A DNA stretch of 64,000 nucleotides from assembly GCA_013697725.1 (NCBI GenBank), contig JACCWI010000022.1:27806-91805 (forward strand). Reading direction: 5' to 3'. Origin of the DNA: Tatlockia sp. GTDB taxonomy: Bacteria > Pseudomonadota > Gammaproteobacteria > Legionellales > Legionellaceae. A model generated the notes under the pieces. The model did not search any database. It was given only the letters and a program-made list of their open reading frames with translations, and was not told the DNA's origin. Position numbers and translations under genes: made by a program. Of the stretch, positions 18,578 through 27,070 are shown piece by piece. How positions within the stretch are numbered: the first letter of the stretch is position 1; every line of letters starts with the position of its first letter.

Positions 18578-19387
18578 ATGAAATCACGCGAAGAACTACA
18601 AGCTATTATGGCTACTACTTTAGAGCATAATGATGTTGAAGGTCTAATTAAGATTATTAATGATGCTTTACAAAGCCAATTAGAAATTAACCATATTAAA
18701 CAAGCAATTTGTTTGCTAAGCATACATCCTTCAGGCAATAATATTCTCCATTATGCTGTGGAAAATAATGCGCAACAACTCGAAAATATTTTAATTAATG
18801 AAAATTTAATTCCAGCAACGTTTTACAATAGGAAAAATGGAAATGGAGATACTCCTTTAGTGCTCGCTGTAAAGCATCAAAATTATAATTACGCTAAAGC
18901 CGCATTAAAAAATGGTGCTAATCCAAATATTTTAACTAGTAGTTATATAAGACCAACACCTCTACACATTGCTTCACACAATTGTGATATTGAAATGATA
19001 AAATTGTTACTTGCCCATAAAGATATTTGCGTTCCAAAAAATCTCTTATTCTTTGCAATAGATACCTCACCTTTCAAGGAAGTAAACGAAAATGATCGAA
19101 CTAACATTGTAAAATTATTAATAAAAAATGGCTGTAACATATTAGTTAAATACAACGATAAGACATTACTTGAAATTATGGAGCATAATAAGAACAATCT
19201 CCCTCATGTTTATAAATATGATGAGGAGCTCTTCGCTACCATTTCTAAAGAAATACAGGAAAGAACCCGTTTTCATTATTCTGCGCCCCTCCTATTTTGG
19301 GCAAGCAAAAATGATAATGATTCATCAGTATATGGTTTACCCCAAGATTGCATACAATACATAACCAATGCTACAAATTATCTATAA
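18578..19387 (+). CDS. Ankyrin-repeat protein carried on the transposon
   Basis: A 269-residue protein with about four ankyrin repeats: NNILHYAVENNAQQLENIL (residues 50-70), DTPLVLAVKHQNYNYAKAAL, TPLHIASHNCDIEMIKLLL and a weaker one ending NIVKLLIKNGCNILVKY. The C-terminus ends in GLPQDCIQYITNATNYL, a helix with an LPxD start that recalls the first F-box helix. No signal peptide is seen. The start has GAGGATGGG upstream. Legionella ankyrin proteins are often Dot/Icm effectors; secretion is inference here. It lies between the left transposon end and the resolution site, so it moves with the element. Confidence 0.85.
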   Translation: MKSREELQAIMATTLEHNDVEGLIKIINDALQSQLEINHIKQAICLLSIHPSGNNILHYAVENNAQQLENILINENLIPATFYNRKNGNGDTPLVLAVKHQNYNYAKAALKNGANPNILTSSYIRPTPLHIASHNCDIEMIKLLLAHKDICVPKNLLFFAIDTSPFKEVNENDRTNIVKLLIKNGCNILVKYNDKTLLEIMEHNKNNLPHVYKYDEELFATISKEIQERTRFHYSAPLLFWASKNDNDSSVYGLPQDCIQYITNATNYL

Positions 19388-19422
19388 TATTTGATTTGAT
19401 GTAACAGGAATAACCGATATGA

Positions 19423-19524
19423 AACTAATCGTATAATACTCATTATGCGATGGGTTTATCATTAACTCATCGTATAATTGGTTTTAATATGCTAGATTAT
19501 CTTATCAAAAACTAATCGCATAAT
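19423..19524 (+). other. Resolution site (IRS-like) of the TnpI recombinase
   Basis: Four 15-bp arms share the pattern AAcYcATCGYATAAT. Two face each other across a 4-base centre (AACTAATCGTATAAT at 19423-19437 and ATTATGCGATGGGTT at 19442-19456) and form the core crossover site. Two more follow as direct copies (19464-19478 and 19510-19524). This matches the IR1-IR2-DR1-DR2 plan known for the Tn4430 TnpI-IRS. The last arm ends five bases before the recombinase ATG, so bound recombinase probably also represses its own expression. Confidence 0.8.
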
Positions 19525-19529
19525 TATTA

Positions 19530-20405
19530 ATGGCTAAAATCCAGCTAATTGAAAACTATATTGCCTATCAAAAGTCGACGGATAAATCACCTGCAACCTT
19601 ATCAAGTTACCGTAGTGATTTGGTTCAATTTGCTATTTGGTTTCAATCGGTCAATGGGGTGGAAATGAAGATGCTTAATATCACGCCAACCGATACGCGC
19701 CAATATAAACAACATTTGATTAATGCTAATTTCAGACCACCGACTATTAATCGCCGCCTATTATCCCTAAAGTATTTTCTGAATTGGGGGTTAGAGACTA
19801 AAAAAATAAAATATCGATTCCCATTGCCAAAAACAGTCAAACAATCACAAGCCATACCCAAATGGTTAACCCGAACTCAACAAAATCAATTACTGCGTCA
19901 CATAGAACAACGCGGCAGCGTAAGGGATAGCTCCATTGTGAGGATCCTTTTGAATACGGGACTGCGTGTTAGTGAGCTCTGTGACATAAAATGGTCACAC
20001 ATTACTATGAGCGAGCGCAAAGGCAATCTATTAGTGAATGCGGGTAAAGGATGTAAGTATCGTGAGATCCCTTTGAATAAAGACGCGCGGCTTGCTTTAT
20101 TTAATTTGGATTTTACAATATACGCTGGCAGCGATGCTTTTGTTTTTAACGGGCAACGAGGAACGCTTACACCCCGTGGAGTGCAGTTGATGTTAAACCG
20201 CTTGCATATTCCAGGTGAGCTTGGTGATGTATCCCCTCATAAGCTTAGGCATACGTTTTGTAAAAATTTAGTTGATGCAGGCGTCAGCTTAGAAAAAGTA
20301 GCTATGTTGGCAGGACATGAACGATTAGATACAACAAAATTATACTGTCAGCCTTCATTTGCCGACTTAAGTGATGCTGTAGAGCGAATTGGAGAACTTG
20401 ATTAA
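19530..20405 (+). CDS. tnpI: Tyrosine recombinase, TnpI-type resolvase
   Basis: A 291-residue integrase/recombinase that would resolve transposition cointegrates at the site just upstream. It has an N-terminal SAM-like core-binding domain (residues 1-90) and a catalytic domain with Arg146 (LNTGLRVSELCDIKW), Lys near 174-176, His237 and Arg240 (SPHKLRHTFC), His263 (AGHERLDTT) and nucleophile Tyr272 (KLYCQ). All are present, so it should be active. Its stop overlaps the tnpA start (TAATG), coupling their translation. Its place between the site and tnpA is that of tnpI in Tn4430-like transposons. Confidence 0.9.
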   Translation: MAKIQLIENYIAYQKSTDKSPATLSSYRSDLVQFAIWFQSVNGVEMKMLNITPTDTRQYKQHLINANFRPPTINRRLLSLKYFLNWGLETKKIKYRFPLPKTVKQSQAIPKWLTRTQQNQLLRHIEQRGSVRDSSIVRILLNTGLRVSELCDIKWSHITMSERKGNLLVNAGKGCKYREIPLNKDARLALFNLDFTIYAGSDAFVFNGQRGTLTPRGVQLMLNRLHIPGELGDVSPHKLRHTFCKNLVDAGVSLEKVAMLAGHERLDTTKLYCQPSFADLSDAVERIGELD

Positions 20406-23400
20406 TGCGTTTGATAGAAGTATTACCTGCTCATGAATCCAAACGGTTTAATAGACCGCCTGTGCTTAATAATGATGAACGAAAAATCCATTTTAAAGTA
20501 GATGAATCTATTCGAAGTGCGGTAGAAAATACTAAGCAACCAAACAGTCGCATCGGTTTATTGCTCCAATACGGTTATTTTAAAGCATGTGGAAAATTTT
20601 TCACTCATAAGTTATTTAGATCAGCTGATATCAAATTTGTCTCTAAAATACTCGGTGTGGTGGCATCAGCGAATTTCCTGGAACAATACAGTGATCGTAT
20701 GCGTCAAAAGCATCGCCTACTTATTCTCGAACAGTGTGGTTACATTGAATTCAGTAACGCAACTGAATTTTTTGATGAGGCTGTAGGTGATATGGTGGAT
20801 AAACAAATGCATCCACGCAAAATGTTTTATGTGCTCATTGAGCAACTGCGCCAAAAAAAGATTGAGCTCCCTGGCTATGATCGTGCGGCCAGAACAATTA
20901 CTGAACAGTTTAATGGTTTTGAAAAAAATGCCCTACAAATCATGAGCGATGAGATTAGACCTGAACAACAAGAAGCCTTAAATCAGATTATAAGCACGCA
21001 AGGTGAATTTTATGAGCGCTCTTTACTCACCCGATTGAAAATCATCACCCAATCCATAAGACCTAAGCAAATTAAGACTGGAATGCATAATTTTCTAATC
21101 ATTAAGAAATTATTCAAAGAAATAAGTCCACTTATTAAGAAATTAGCTTTATCCACTGAGGCCACTAAATACTATGCGCAGTGGGTCACTAAAGCTAAAA
21201 CAACGCAAATAGCAGAAATGGTTGAGCCACATAAACGGCACTTATACTTAGCAGCTTTTGTTGATCATCTTTACAAACTTTGGCAGGACACTCTGGTTGA
21301 TATGTTACTAAAATGTGTTCAACAACAATTAAATAAAGCCGAACGTGCTATTAGTCTGCTGCTTAAAGAACGTCAACCAGAACAAAACCAACTGACAGCG
21401 TCCGTATTATCAGGATTTAAAGATTCAAAAGGTACTGTTAATGCGGTTCAACTCGTTGTTTATAACAAGGAAATGAGCAGTGATGACAAAATTTTAAAGC
21501 TTTATAAGATTGTTCCATCGCCGATAAAGGACGTGAAGTTAAGTCAAGCGGAGTCTGATGCAAAAAAGCTAAAGGATAGAATAGATGGCGATAAAACACG
21601 AGGCGATGAGTTTGATGCTTTAAGTAATTTATCAAAAAAACTACAAAATCGCGTGGCTGACATTGTAAAACACCTGGGTTTTGAAACATGTAAAGGAGCA
21701 GAAGATCTATTTTCTGCTATTGTGCATTATCAATCAGCAAAAAATATCACATCAACAGCTCCTGATGCATTCCTAGATGATCATGAATATGCTGCCATTC
21801 ATCGAGACCTGAAGTTTAACGTATCACTATATAAAGCCATTCTTTTTTGCAAAATAGCTGCTGCAATTAAGTGCGGACAAATAAGTCTCTCCCATTCGTA
21901 TCGTTATCTTTCAATTGATGCCTATTTGATAAATGAAAAATATTGGATAGAACATAAAGAACACCTTTTGGAAAAGTTGGGATTAGGACAGTTTAGCAAG
22001 ATTGAAGAGGTATTAGCTGCATTGCGCGGCATTTTAGATAAGCAATATATCGATGTGAATCGAAGAATAGTTAAGGAAAAGAACAAATATGTCACGATTC
22101 AAAAAGACGGAAGTTTTACCTTGAATACGCCTGCTGTTGAAAAACCGAATTACGAATCAATTGCAACTATTATTGGCAAAGATAGGTATATACCTATTTT
22201 ACAAATGATGGCTGAAATTAATGAAGTAACAACATTCACATCCAATTTTAAGCACCATAAAATAAAGGGCTCCAAGGGCGTGCCAGCGAATGAAATTTAT
22301 TATGCAGGAATTTTTGGTTTAGGCTCTAATATAGGGCTACATAAGCTCGCCAATACTGCTGTTGGAATCAATTATAATACGCTATCCAATACAGTGAATT
22401 GGTATTTCTCCTTGGAAAATTTACACGCAGTCAATCAGTCATTGACTGATTTAATGGCGAAGCTTTGGCTGCCAGAAAAATTCAAGCGTGAACAACATTT
22501 ATTGCATACCTCCAGTGATGGGAAAAAACAGTCCGTATCAGCAGAGTCACTTAATACAAATCATTCATTTAAATATTTTGGAAATGGCTCAGGGGCAAGT
22601 GTTTATCGTTTCATTGATGAACGTGGAATTTTGTTCTACGCTACCGTATTTAGTAGTGCGGAACGAGATGCTGCCTATGTAATTGATGGACTCCTGCATA
22701 ATGATGCGATTGCCAGTACTATGCACTCAACCGATACCCATGGCTATACAGAAATGGTTTTTGGAGTGTCTCATTTAATTGGGGTGACATTTGCTCCACG
22801 AATTAAAGACCCATCATCACAAAATTTAGTCAGTTTTGATAAAAGGAGATCTGAATTAGAAAGTAAAGGCTACCCCATTAAACCAACCTATTATGTTAAT
22901 GAAGAGCGTATAATACGCAATTGGGACAATATATTAAGATTGATTGCAACCGCTAAGTTACGTGAGCATCGAGCATCAACTATCCTGAAAAGATTAGGTG
23001 CGTACTCTAATCAACACCCCTTGCAAGAGGCATTAAAAGAATTTGGCCGAGTTATTAAATCGATTTTTATGCTGAAATATTTTGATGATGTGGAATTGAG
23101 GCAGGCGATTGAAAAACAATTGAATAAGGGTGAGCTGGCCAATAAATTTTCAGCAGCGGTCTCTTTCGCTGATCAAAATATTTTAGAGTCCTTTAAAGAA
23201 GATCAGGAAATTTCTGTGATGTGTAAAACCATCATTCAAAACATCATCATCTTATGGAATTACATTGAGTTAACCAAAATAATTATGCGTTCAGATAATA
23301 ATGAAAGAACGGAGTTACTTGAAAGCATTATGAATGCTTCGATCCTAACCTGGCAACATGTAAACATGCATGGAACCTATGATTTCAGTAATTTGTTTAG

Positions 23401-23455
23401 CTCAAATGATCCAGATTATACATTAGATGATGTGATAAATTTTAAGGCGGCTTAG
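20405..23455 (+). CDS. tnpA: Tn3-family transposase
   Basis: A 1016-residue DDE transposase of Tn3-family length (about 950-1020). The N-terminal part is the DNA-binding DUF4158 type region, and the catalytic C-terminal part shows Asp705 in HTSSDGKKQ, Asp777 in HSTDTHGYTE and Glu910 in QLNKGELANKF. The spacing of 72 and 133 residues is close to that in known family members. It carries out replicative transposition, joining donor and target as a cointegrate that the recombinase upstream resolves. No stop or frameshift interrupts it. Confidence 0.95.
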   Translation: MRLIEVLPAHESKRFNRPPVLNNDERKIHFKVDESIRSAVENTKQPNSRIGLLLQYGYFKACGKFFTHKLFRSADIKFVSKILGVVASANFLEQYSDRMRQKHRLLILEQCGYIEFSNATEFFDEAVGDMVDKQMHPRKMFYVLIEQLRQKKIELPGYDRAARTITEQFNGFEKNALQIMSDEIRPEQQEALNQIISTQGEFYERSLLTRLKIITQSIRPKQIKTGMHNFLIIKKLFKEISPLIKKLALSTEATKYYAQWVTKAKTTQIAEMVEPHKRHLYLAAFVDHLYKLWQDTLVDMLLKCVQQQLNKAERAISLLLKERQPEQNQLTASVLSGFKDSKGTVNAVQLVVYNKEMSSDDKILKLYKIVPSPIKDVKLSQAESDAKKLKDRIDGDKTRGDEFDALSNLSKKLQNRVADIVKHLGFETCKGAEDLFSAIVHYQSAKNITSTAPDAFLDDHEYAAIHRDLKFNVSLYKAILFCKIAAAIKCGQISLSHSYRYLSIDAYLINEKYWIEHKEHLLEKLGLGQFSKIEEVLAALRGILDKQYIDVNRRIVKEKNKYVTIQKDGSFTLNTPAVEKPNYESIATIIGKDRYIPILQMMAEINEVTTFTSNFKHHKIKGSKGVPANEIYYAGIFGLGSNIGLHKLANTAVGINYNTLSNTVNWYFSLENLHAVNQSLTDLMAKLWLPEKFKREQHLLHTSSDGKKQSVSAESLNTNHSFKYFGNGSGASVYRFIDERGILFYATVFSSAERDAAYVIDGLLHNDAIASTMHSTDTHGYTEMVFGVSHLIGVTFAPRIKDPSSQNLVSFDKRRSELESKGYPIKPTYYVNEERIIRNWDNILRLIATAKLREHRASTILKRLGAYSNQHPLQEALKEFGRVIKSIFMLKYFDDVELRQAIEKQLNKGELANKFSAAVSFADQNILESFKEDQEISVMCKTIIQNIIILWNYIELTKIIMRSDNNERTELLESIMNASILTWQHVNMHGTYDFSNLFSSNDPDYTLDDVINFKAA

Positions 23456-23491
23456 GATTAGGATCAATATAGCAATTTTAGGATATAAGAT

Positions 23492-23728
23492 ATGCCCACT
23501 GTAATAATTATTAGAGGTTATCGGTTTTTTTTCTATAGCTTAGAAGGAAACGAGCCACCACACATTCATATCGAACATGGAGATAAAGTGGGCAAATTTT
23601 GGTTGAATCCTGTTCATTTAGCAAGTTCATATGGCTTTAGAAGTCATGAATTAAGCAAACTTAGATTTTTAGTAATTGAAAACAAAGAATTATTTTTGGA
23701 GAAATGGCATGAATACTTTGGCAATTAA
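23492..23728 (+). CDS. DUF4160 protein
   Basis: A 78-residue protein with the DUF4160 pattern: MPTVxxxxGYRFFFYSLEGNEPPHIHIEHGD then FWLNPVHLA and a C-terminal helix LEKWHEYF. It is paired with DUF2442, and such pairs are widespread on mobile DNA and suspected to be toxin-antitoxin modules, though I know of no firm mechanism. The gene overlaps its partner by 20 bases. Likely it stabilises the transposon or is simply cargo. Confidence 0.8.
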   Translation: MPTVIIIRGYRFFFYSLEGNEPPHIHIEHGDKVGKFWLNPVHLASSYGFRSHELSKLRFLVIENKELFLEKWHEYFGN

Positions 23729-23954
23729 ATTTGATGATCATGCAGTAGACGTTAGTTTTACTAAAACTTCATTGCACTTTGTATTAGCAGACGGCCGGGA
23801 AATATCAGCTCCCTTGGAATGGTTTCCACGGTTACGAGATGCAACTGATACTGAACGAAAAGATTGGCGTTTTATTGGTAATGGTCTTGGTATACATTGG
23901 TCAAAGATTGATGAGGATATTTCTGTAGCTGCGTTAATGCGAGGAACAGATTAA
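23709..23954 (+). CDS. DUF2442 protein
   Basis: About 81 residues with the DUF2442 core: VSFTKTSLHFVLADGREISA, PLEWFPRLRDAT, then IGNGLGIHWSKIDEDISVA. The start is ATG 23709, with GGAG seven bases upstream, not the earlier in-frame ATG at 23676 inside the DUF4160 gene. It is the partner of the overlapping DUF4160 gene, and the small-small order with overlap is typical of a two-gene module. Its role as an antitoxin is conjecture. Confidence 0.8.
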   Translation: MNTLAIKFDDHAVDVSFTKTSLHFVLADGREISAPLEWFPRLRDATDTERKDWRFIGNGLGIHWSKIDEDISVAALMRGTD

Positions 23955-23979
23955 TTTATACACACATCCAAGATCACCA

Positions 23980-23994
23980 ATTATGCGATCAGAT
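23980..23994 (-). other. Lone recombinase-site arm near right transposon end
   Basis: Reads ATCTGATCGCATAAT on the minus strand, one base from the left-end arm at 18430 but inverted relative to it. It lies about 155 bases inside the right end, after the DUF2442 gene. The two lone arms therefore bracket everything in the transposon. Confidence 0.6.
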
Positions 23995-24106
23995 TTTAAA
24001 TACAGTAATCCTTATTCTGTATGGGCTATAGGAATTATTTTGATAAAGTTATTGGTATATAAATTTTGAAGATGAATCTGTAATTGTACTTAATTCAAAC
24101 AAAACC

Positions 24107-24149
24107 GGGGGTTTCAGTTCGTATTTGCCCCGTTTCTGTAATTCAACCC
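24107..24149 (-). repeat. Right terminal inverted repeat of the Tn3-family element
   Basis: Read inward on the minus strand it begins GGGTTGAATTACAGAAACGG. It is the partner of the left end at 18252. Confidence 0.75.
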
Positions 24150-24238
24150 AGGGATCTCCTTTGTATTGGTTATGTTTCGTTGCCCTCAAACATCTTTGCC
24201 ACTGCAGGGGGGGCCTTCACTTTACTCTGGATGACGAG
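24150..24238. repeat. Dispersed repeat copy C, right part
   Basis: AGGGATCTCCTTTGTATTGG and the following bases continue the repeat cut at 18251, including TGCCCTCAAACATCTTTGCC, to the end CTCTGGATGACGAG. The AGGGAT is the second copy of the transposon's target duplication. Confidence 0.8.
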
Positions 24239-24412
24239 AGAATGGGGGTATCTCCACAGCAATGGCATTTGGTTAAGGAATAAATCATGGTAACCTTCGA
24301 AAAATTTTGCATTAGTTGAAGGAGTTAAGTTGCTATGGATGATTTTTGTAGTCCTTTACAAGTAATGACTTGGGGAAATATGTTCTGAGTTTGATAAGGT
24401 TTGGCAAACAGG

Positions 24413-26758
24413 TTAGAAATTACATCCTTGCAGCAAATCGCTTGGCTCGCTTTTAGGATTTTGGTTAGTCGAATCTGAAAATAGCGTTTTAACTGTCGAA
24501 CACGTTAGGGCAGCGGTTGCTAATTGGTCATTTGCTTTAACTAACTTATTATTCTGCTTTATTTTTTTTTCAGCTGCTTCTTTATCTTCACATTCTGTTA
24601 AAAAGGTAAAAAAATCGGGTGTATTTTCTAAAGCGAATAAAATTTCTTCATCAAGATCATTAATGGATGAAGAATGTTCTTTTGATAAATGCTTATCAAA
24701 TTCAACAACTTCGTCAATTTTGGGGAGAATTACAATATTATTGATATCAATATCATGTTGCAGAAAGAATAACTCAGTAGAAATTTGATCGTATCTTGTC
24801 TTTAATTTCCTTATTAATTTTGAACCATTCTTTGAATGAGGATGAGATTGAATCAATTGCTTGATTTCTCTAGATTCCATATACAAATCCAATACACGAA
24901 TCCTATTTAACTGCATCATAAGCGAACTTTTCTTAAGCTCATTAAATGAAGGAATATCTTTTTCAGTTAAAGTTGTGCAGGATTTTTTTATATCATCAAG
25001 ATTATCCTTGACTAGATGATTGAACATAAGACGCTCTTTGAAATTTACTTTCGATATTACCCAATTAGCTTTATCAGTCAGCCTCTTTCTTAACGCCATG
25101 ATCTCTGGATCATTAAATATTTGATTGTATAATTGTTCTCCAACGGTGATCTTTAGCTGTTCTTCCAAATCGTTCGCTTTTTTAAGGACGAAAATTGAAA
25201 GCGAATCGCTTAATTCAATGGTTTTAATTCTTTCCTCATTAGAATCAATTAATTGCAAAATTATTTTGCTATCCACTTTAAAATCATCCTGATTAAACAA
25301 AAATCGTAGAAGATTATTAAGCTGTTTAAAAAAGAGTGGATTGTTTAAGGTTGCTTCTGCATTTTGTTTTAAAACATCACTAAAAGGGTGTTTGGAATCC
25401 AATAGAAGAATAGCTGCATAGGGTAGGTTAGTTGAGCTATCAAGATCTAATAAAGATGCCCCTTTTTGCACTAAGATATTTAGCCATTGGTACATTGAAG
25501 AGTTATTAGTGGTCGCTTTGAAACAATAATCAATCATTGAGGAGTAAAAAACATTATGAACTGTAAAGTTTTTATAATAAATGTTTATGATTTGGTTGTT
25601 TAATAGAAAATTAAATAAGTCAGTTTTCTTAACAACTAAGGCTGTGGGTCCCAAAATTTCTGGAGATAACAAATGATAAAAGATTTTAAATGGCTGAGTC
25701 TCTTCAAATTTTTCCATGATTAGAAGCATTTGAAGATTCTGTTTAGCTTTGCTCTCAATTTTGATTTTAAGGTTTCTGAGATTGTTAATATTTTGCAGAT
25801 CCGCAGTTAATAATTTGCAACTGAGCTGGAGTTCTATTTCTTTTAACTCAACATAAAGGCTTTCTAAGGTAGATAACTGTTTAATAAGATCTGGCGTGGC
25901 GATTTCTTGAAACTTAAGCTCTAAAACTTTGAGTATTGGGCTTAGATCTTTGAGTGCAGGCTTATAATCTTTGTAGTTGGTCAGCTTAGATTTAGACGAT
26001 TTCTCAGTGAAATTCTTAGGTGTCTCAAGAATTTTTTTTGTTTTTTTAGGCTTAAAAGTTTCTTCTATAACCGTTGATTCTATAGCACTTTCAAGGCTGT
26101 TTAAAAAAGATTTTTTTGCCAAAATGTCGCGAGTTGCTGGAGTATATTCGAGCATCTCATCGATTTTATTTATTAAATCTCTAATTTTATTTGTATATTT
26201 ATCTCTATTGTAAAACCAATTTATAGATAAAGTTTCTGCCTCTTTTTCAAGAGTCTCACATTTAAATTTAAGCTGAGAAGCCACTTGAGCTTGCTCAGTT
26301 CTTAAATTTTTGACTAATACTTGGCTTGAAAAATAAGCTAATGTTTTAAAAGCTTCTTCAAATTCAAGACAGCTTAAAGTTTGAAATTCATTGTTCGCTT
26401 GCATTTCAGCCAAAAATGGCTTGGCTAAACTATTATCATGTTCATCAAAGTAGATATGCAGTCGATAGTCTTTGCCATAAGAATCATGAAAGTAAGCGGT
26501 ATAGTGATACTGACTTAGGGAATCTAAAGTTCCTGTTGCCTTCTCATAAACACTCAGATGATGGCTAGTTAGCTTATAAGGTCCAACCACAGAGAGATGT
26601 TTGGGAGCTAACTCAAAATAGAAATAGTGAGTGCCCGAAGAGTGGGTTCGTTCAGCTAAATTTATTATCTTGTTAAGATATTCTTTTTTTAATTTAATCA
26701 GGTTGTAGAGCGTGTTTTTTGACATCTTTGTCTTAAATTTATCTTTGTGTTTTTCCAT
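24413..26758 (-). CDS. Large hypothetical protein, coiled-coil rich, effector candidate
   Basis: A 781-residue protein of no family I recognise. Residues 1-150 form a mixed domain with several Tyr/His-rich strands (SGTHYFYFELAPKHLSVVG). Long charged helices with heptad-like leucines follow (about 165-340), then a region with a single ankyrin-like unit (WLNILVQKGASLLDLD) and more helices to an acidic end. There is no signal peptide or membrane segment. Very high Lys, Glu and Asn, large size and lack of relatives among housekeeping proteins fit a Legionella effector, but that is inference. The start (ATG 26758) has no clear Shine-Dalgarno; ATG 26725 is an alternative. Confidence 0.6.
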   Translation of the reverse strand: MEKHKDKFKTKMSKNTLYNLIKLKKEYLNKIINLAERTHSSGTHYFYFELAPKHLSVVGPYKLTSHHLSVYEKATGTLDSLSQYHYTAYFHDSYGKDYRLHIYFDEHDNSLAKPFLAEMQANNEFQTLSCLEFEEAFKTLAYFSSQVLVKNLRTEQAQVASQLKFKCETLEKEAETLSINWFYNRDKYTNKIRDLINKIDEMLEYTPATRDILAKKSFLNSLESAIESTVIEETFKPKKTKKILETPKNFTEKSSKSKLTNYKDYKPALKDLSPILKVLELKFQEIATPDLIKQLSTLESLYVELKEIELQLSCKLLTADLQNINNLRNLKIKIESKAKQNLQMLLIMEKFEETQPFKIFYHLLSPEILGPTALVVKKTDLFNFLLNNQIINIYYKNFTVHNVFYSSMIDYCFKATTNNSSMYQWLNILVQKGASLLDLDSSTNLPYAAILLLDSKHPFSDVLKQNAEATLNNPLFFKQLNNLLRFLFNQDDFKVDSKIILQLIDSNEERIKTIELSDSLSIFVLKKANDLEEQLKITVGEQLYNQIFNDPEIMALRKRLTDKANWVISKVNFKERLMFNHLVKDNLDDIKKSCTTLTEKDIPSFNELKKSSLMMQLNRIRVLDLYMESREIKQLIQSHPHSKNGSKLIRKLKTRYDQISTELFFLQHDIDINNIVILPKIDEVVEFDKHLSKEHSSSINDLDEEILFALENTPDFFTFLTECEDKEAAEKKIKQNNKLVKANDQLATAALTCSTVKTLFSDSTNQNPKSEPSDLLQGCNF

Positions 26759-26841
26759 TATACGTACTGGGCACTTGCTTGCAACATTTGAAAGGAATTT
26801 GAATACAAAGAGTCCTGAAGCTTAACCGAATGCCATTGATA

Positions 26842-26885
26842 GCTACAGTCCCCGTCATCCCGAGTGGAAGCGAGGATCTCCTTTA
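26842..26885. repeat. Dispersed repeat copy D, left half only
   Basis: GCTACAGTCCCCGTCATCCC then GAGTGGAAGCGAGGATCTCC is the left arm plus its upstream bases, as in copy B; no right arm follows. It lies in the 312-base gap before 27071, which otherwise holds nothing convincing. Confidence 0.65.
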
Positions 26886-27070
26886 TAATGGTCACACAAA
26901 AAAATATGTTTTTTTTTAAAAGAGAATCATATGAACCTAGTATGAATAAAGAAATATGGTTAAATCACCTAACCAAGCAGAAGATTTAATAGCAAAAAAT
27001 CAAGATCAAAAGTTTGCATCTAATGGTAGATTTATGCATTATATCTTTTTAATTTATAACAGAAAAAATC

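Larger units (their letters stand above)
18252..24149 (+). mobile_element. Tn3-family transposon with TnpI/IRS system and cargo
   Basis: A 5898-bp unit bounded by imperfect 43-bp inverted repeats, both starting GGGT and sharing GGGGCAAAT and CGAA. The 6-bp AGGGAT lies directly outside each end (18246-18251 and 24150-24155); Tn3 elements normally duplicate 5 bp, so one base may be ambiguous. The two halves of dispersed repeat copy C join perfectly if the element is removed. Content in order: an ankyrin-repeat gene, a resolution site, tyrosine recombinase, TnpA, and a DUF4160/DUF2442 pair. All coding genes read rightward and all appear intact. Confidence 0.85.

Noticed and set aside
24084..24293. 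69-codon frame at the right transposon end
   Set aside because: It crosses the inverted repeat and the dispersed repeat; no ribosome site and no protein-like composition.
24336..24389. 17-codon frame with GGAG upstream
   Set aside because: Too short and without a gene downstream on that strand, so not a leader peptide.
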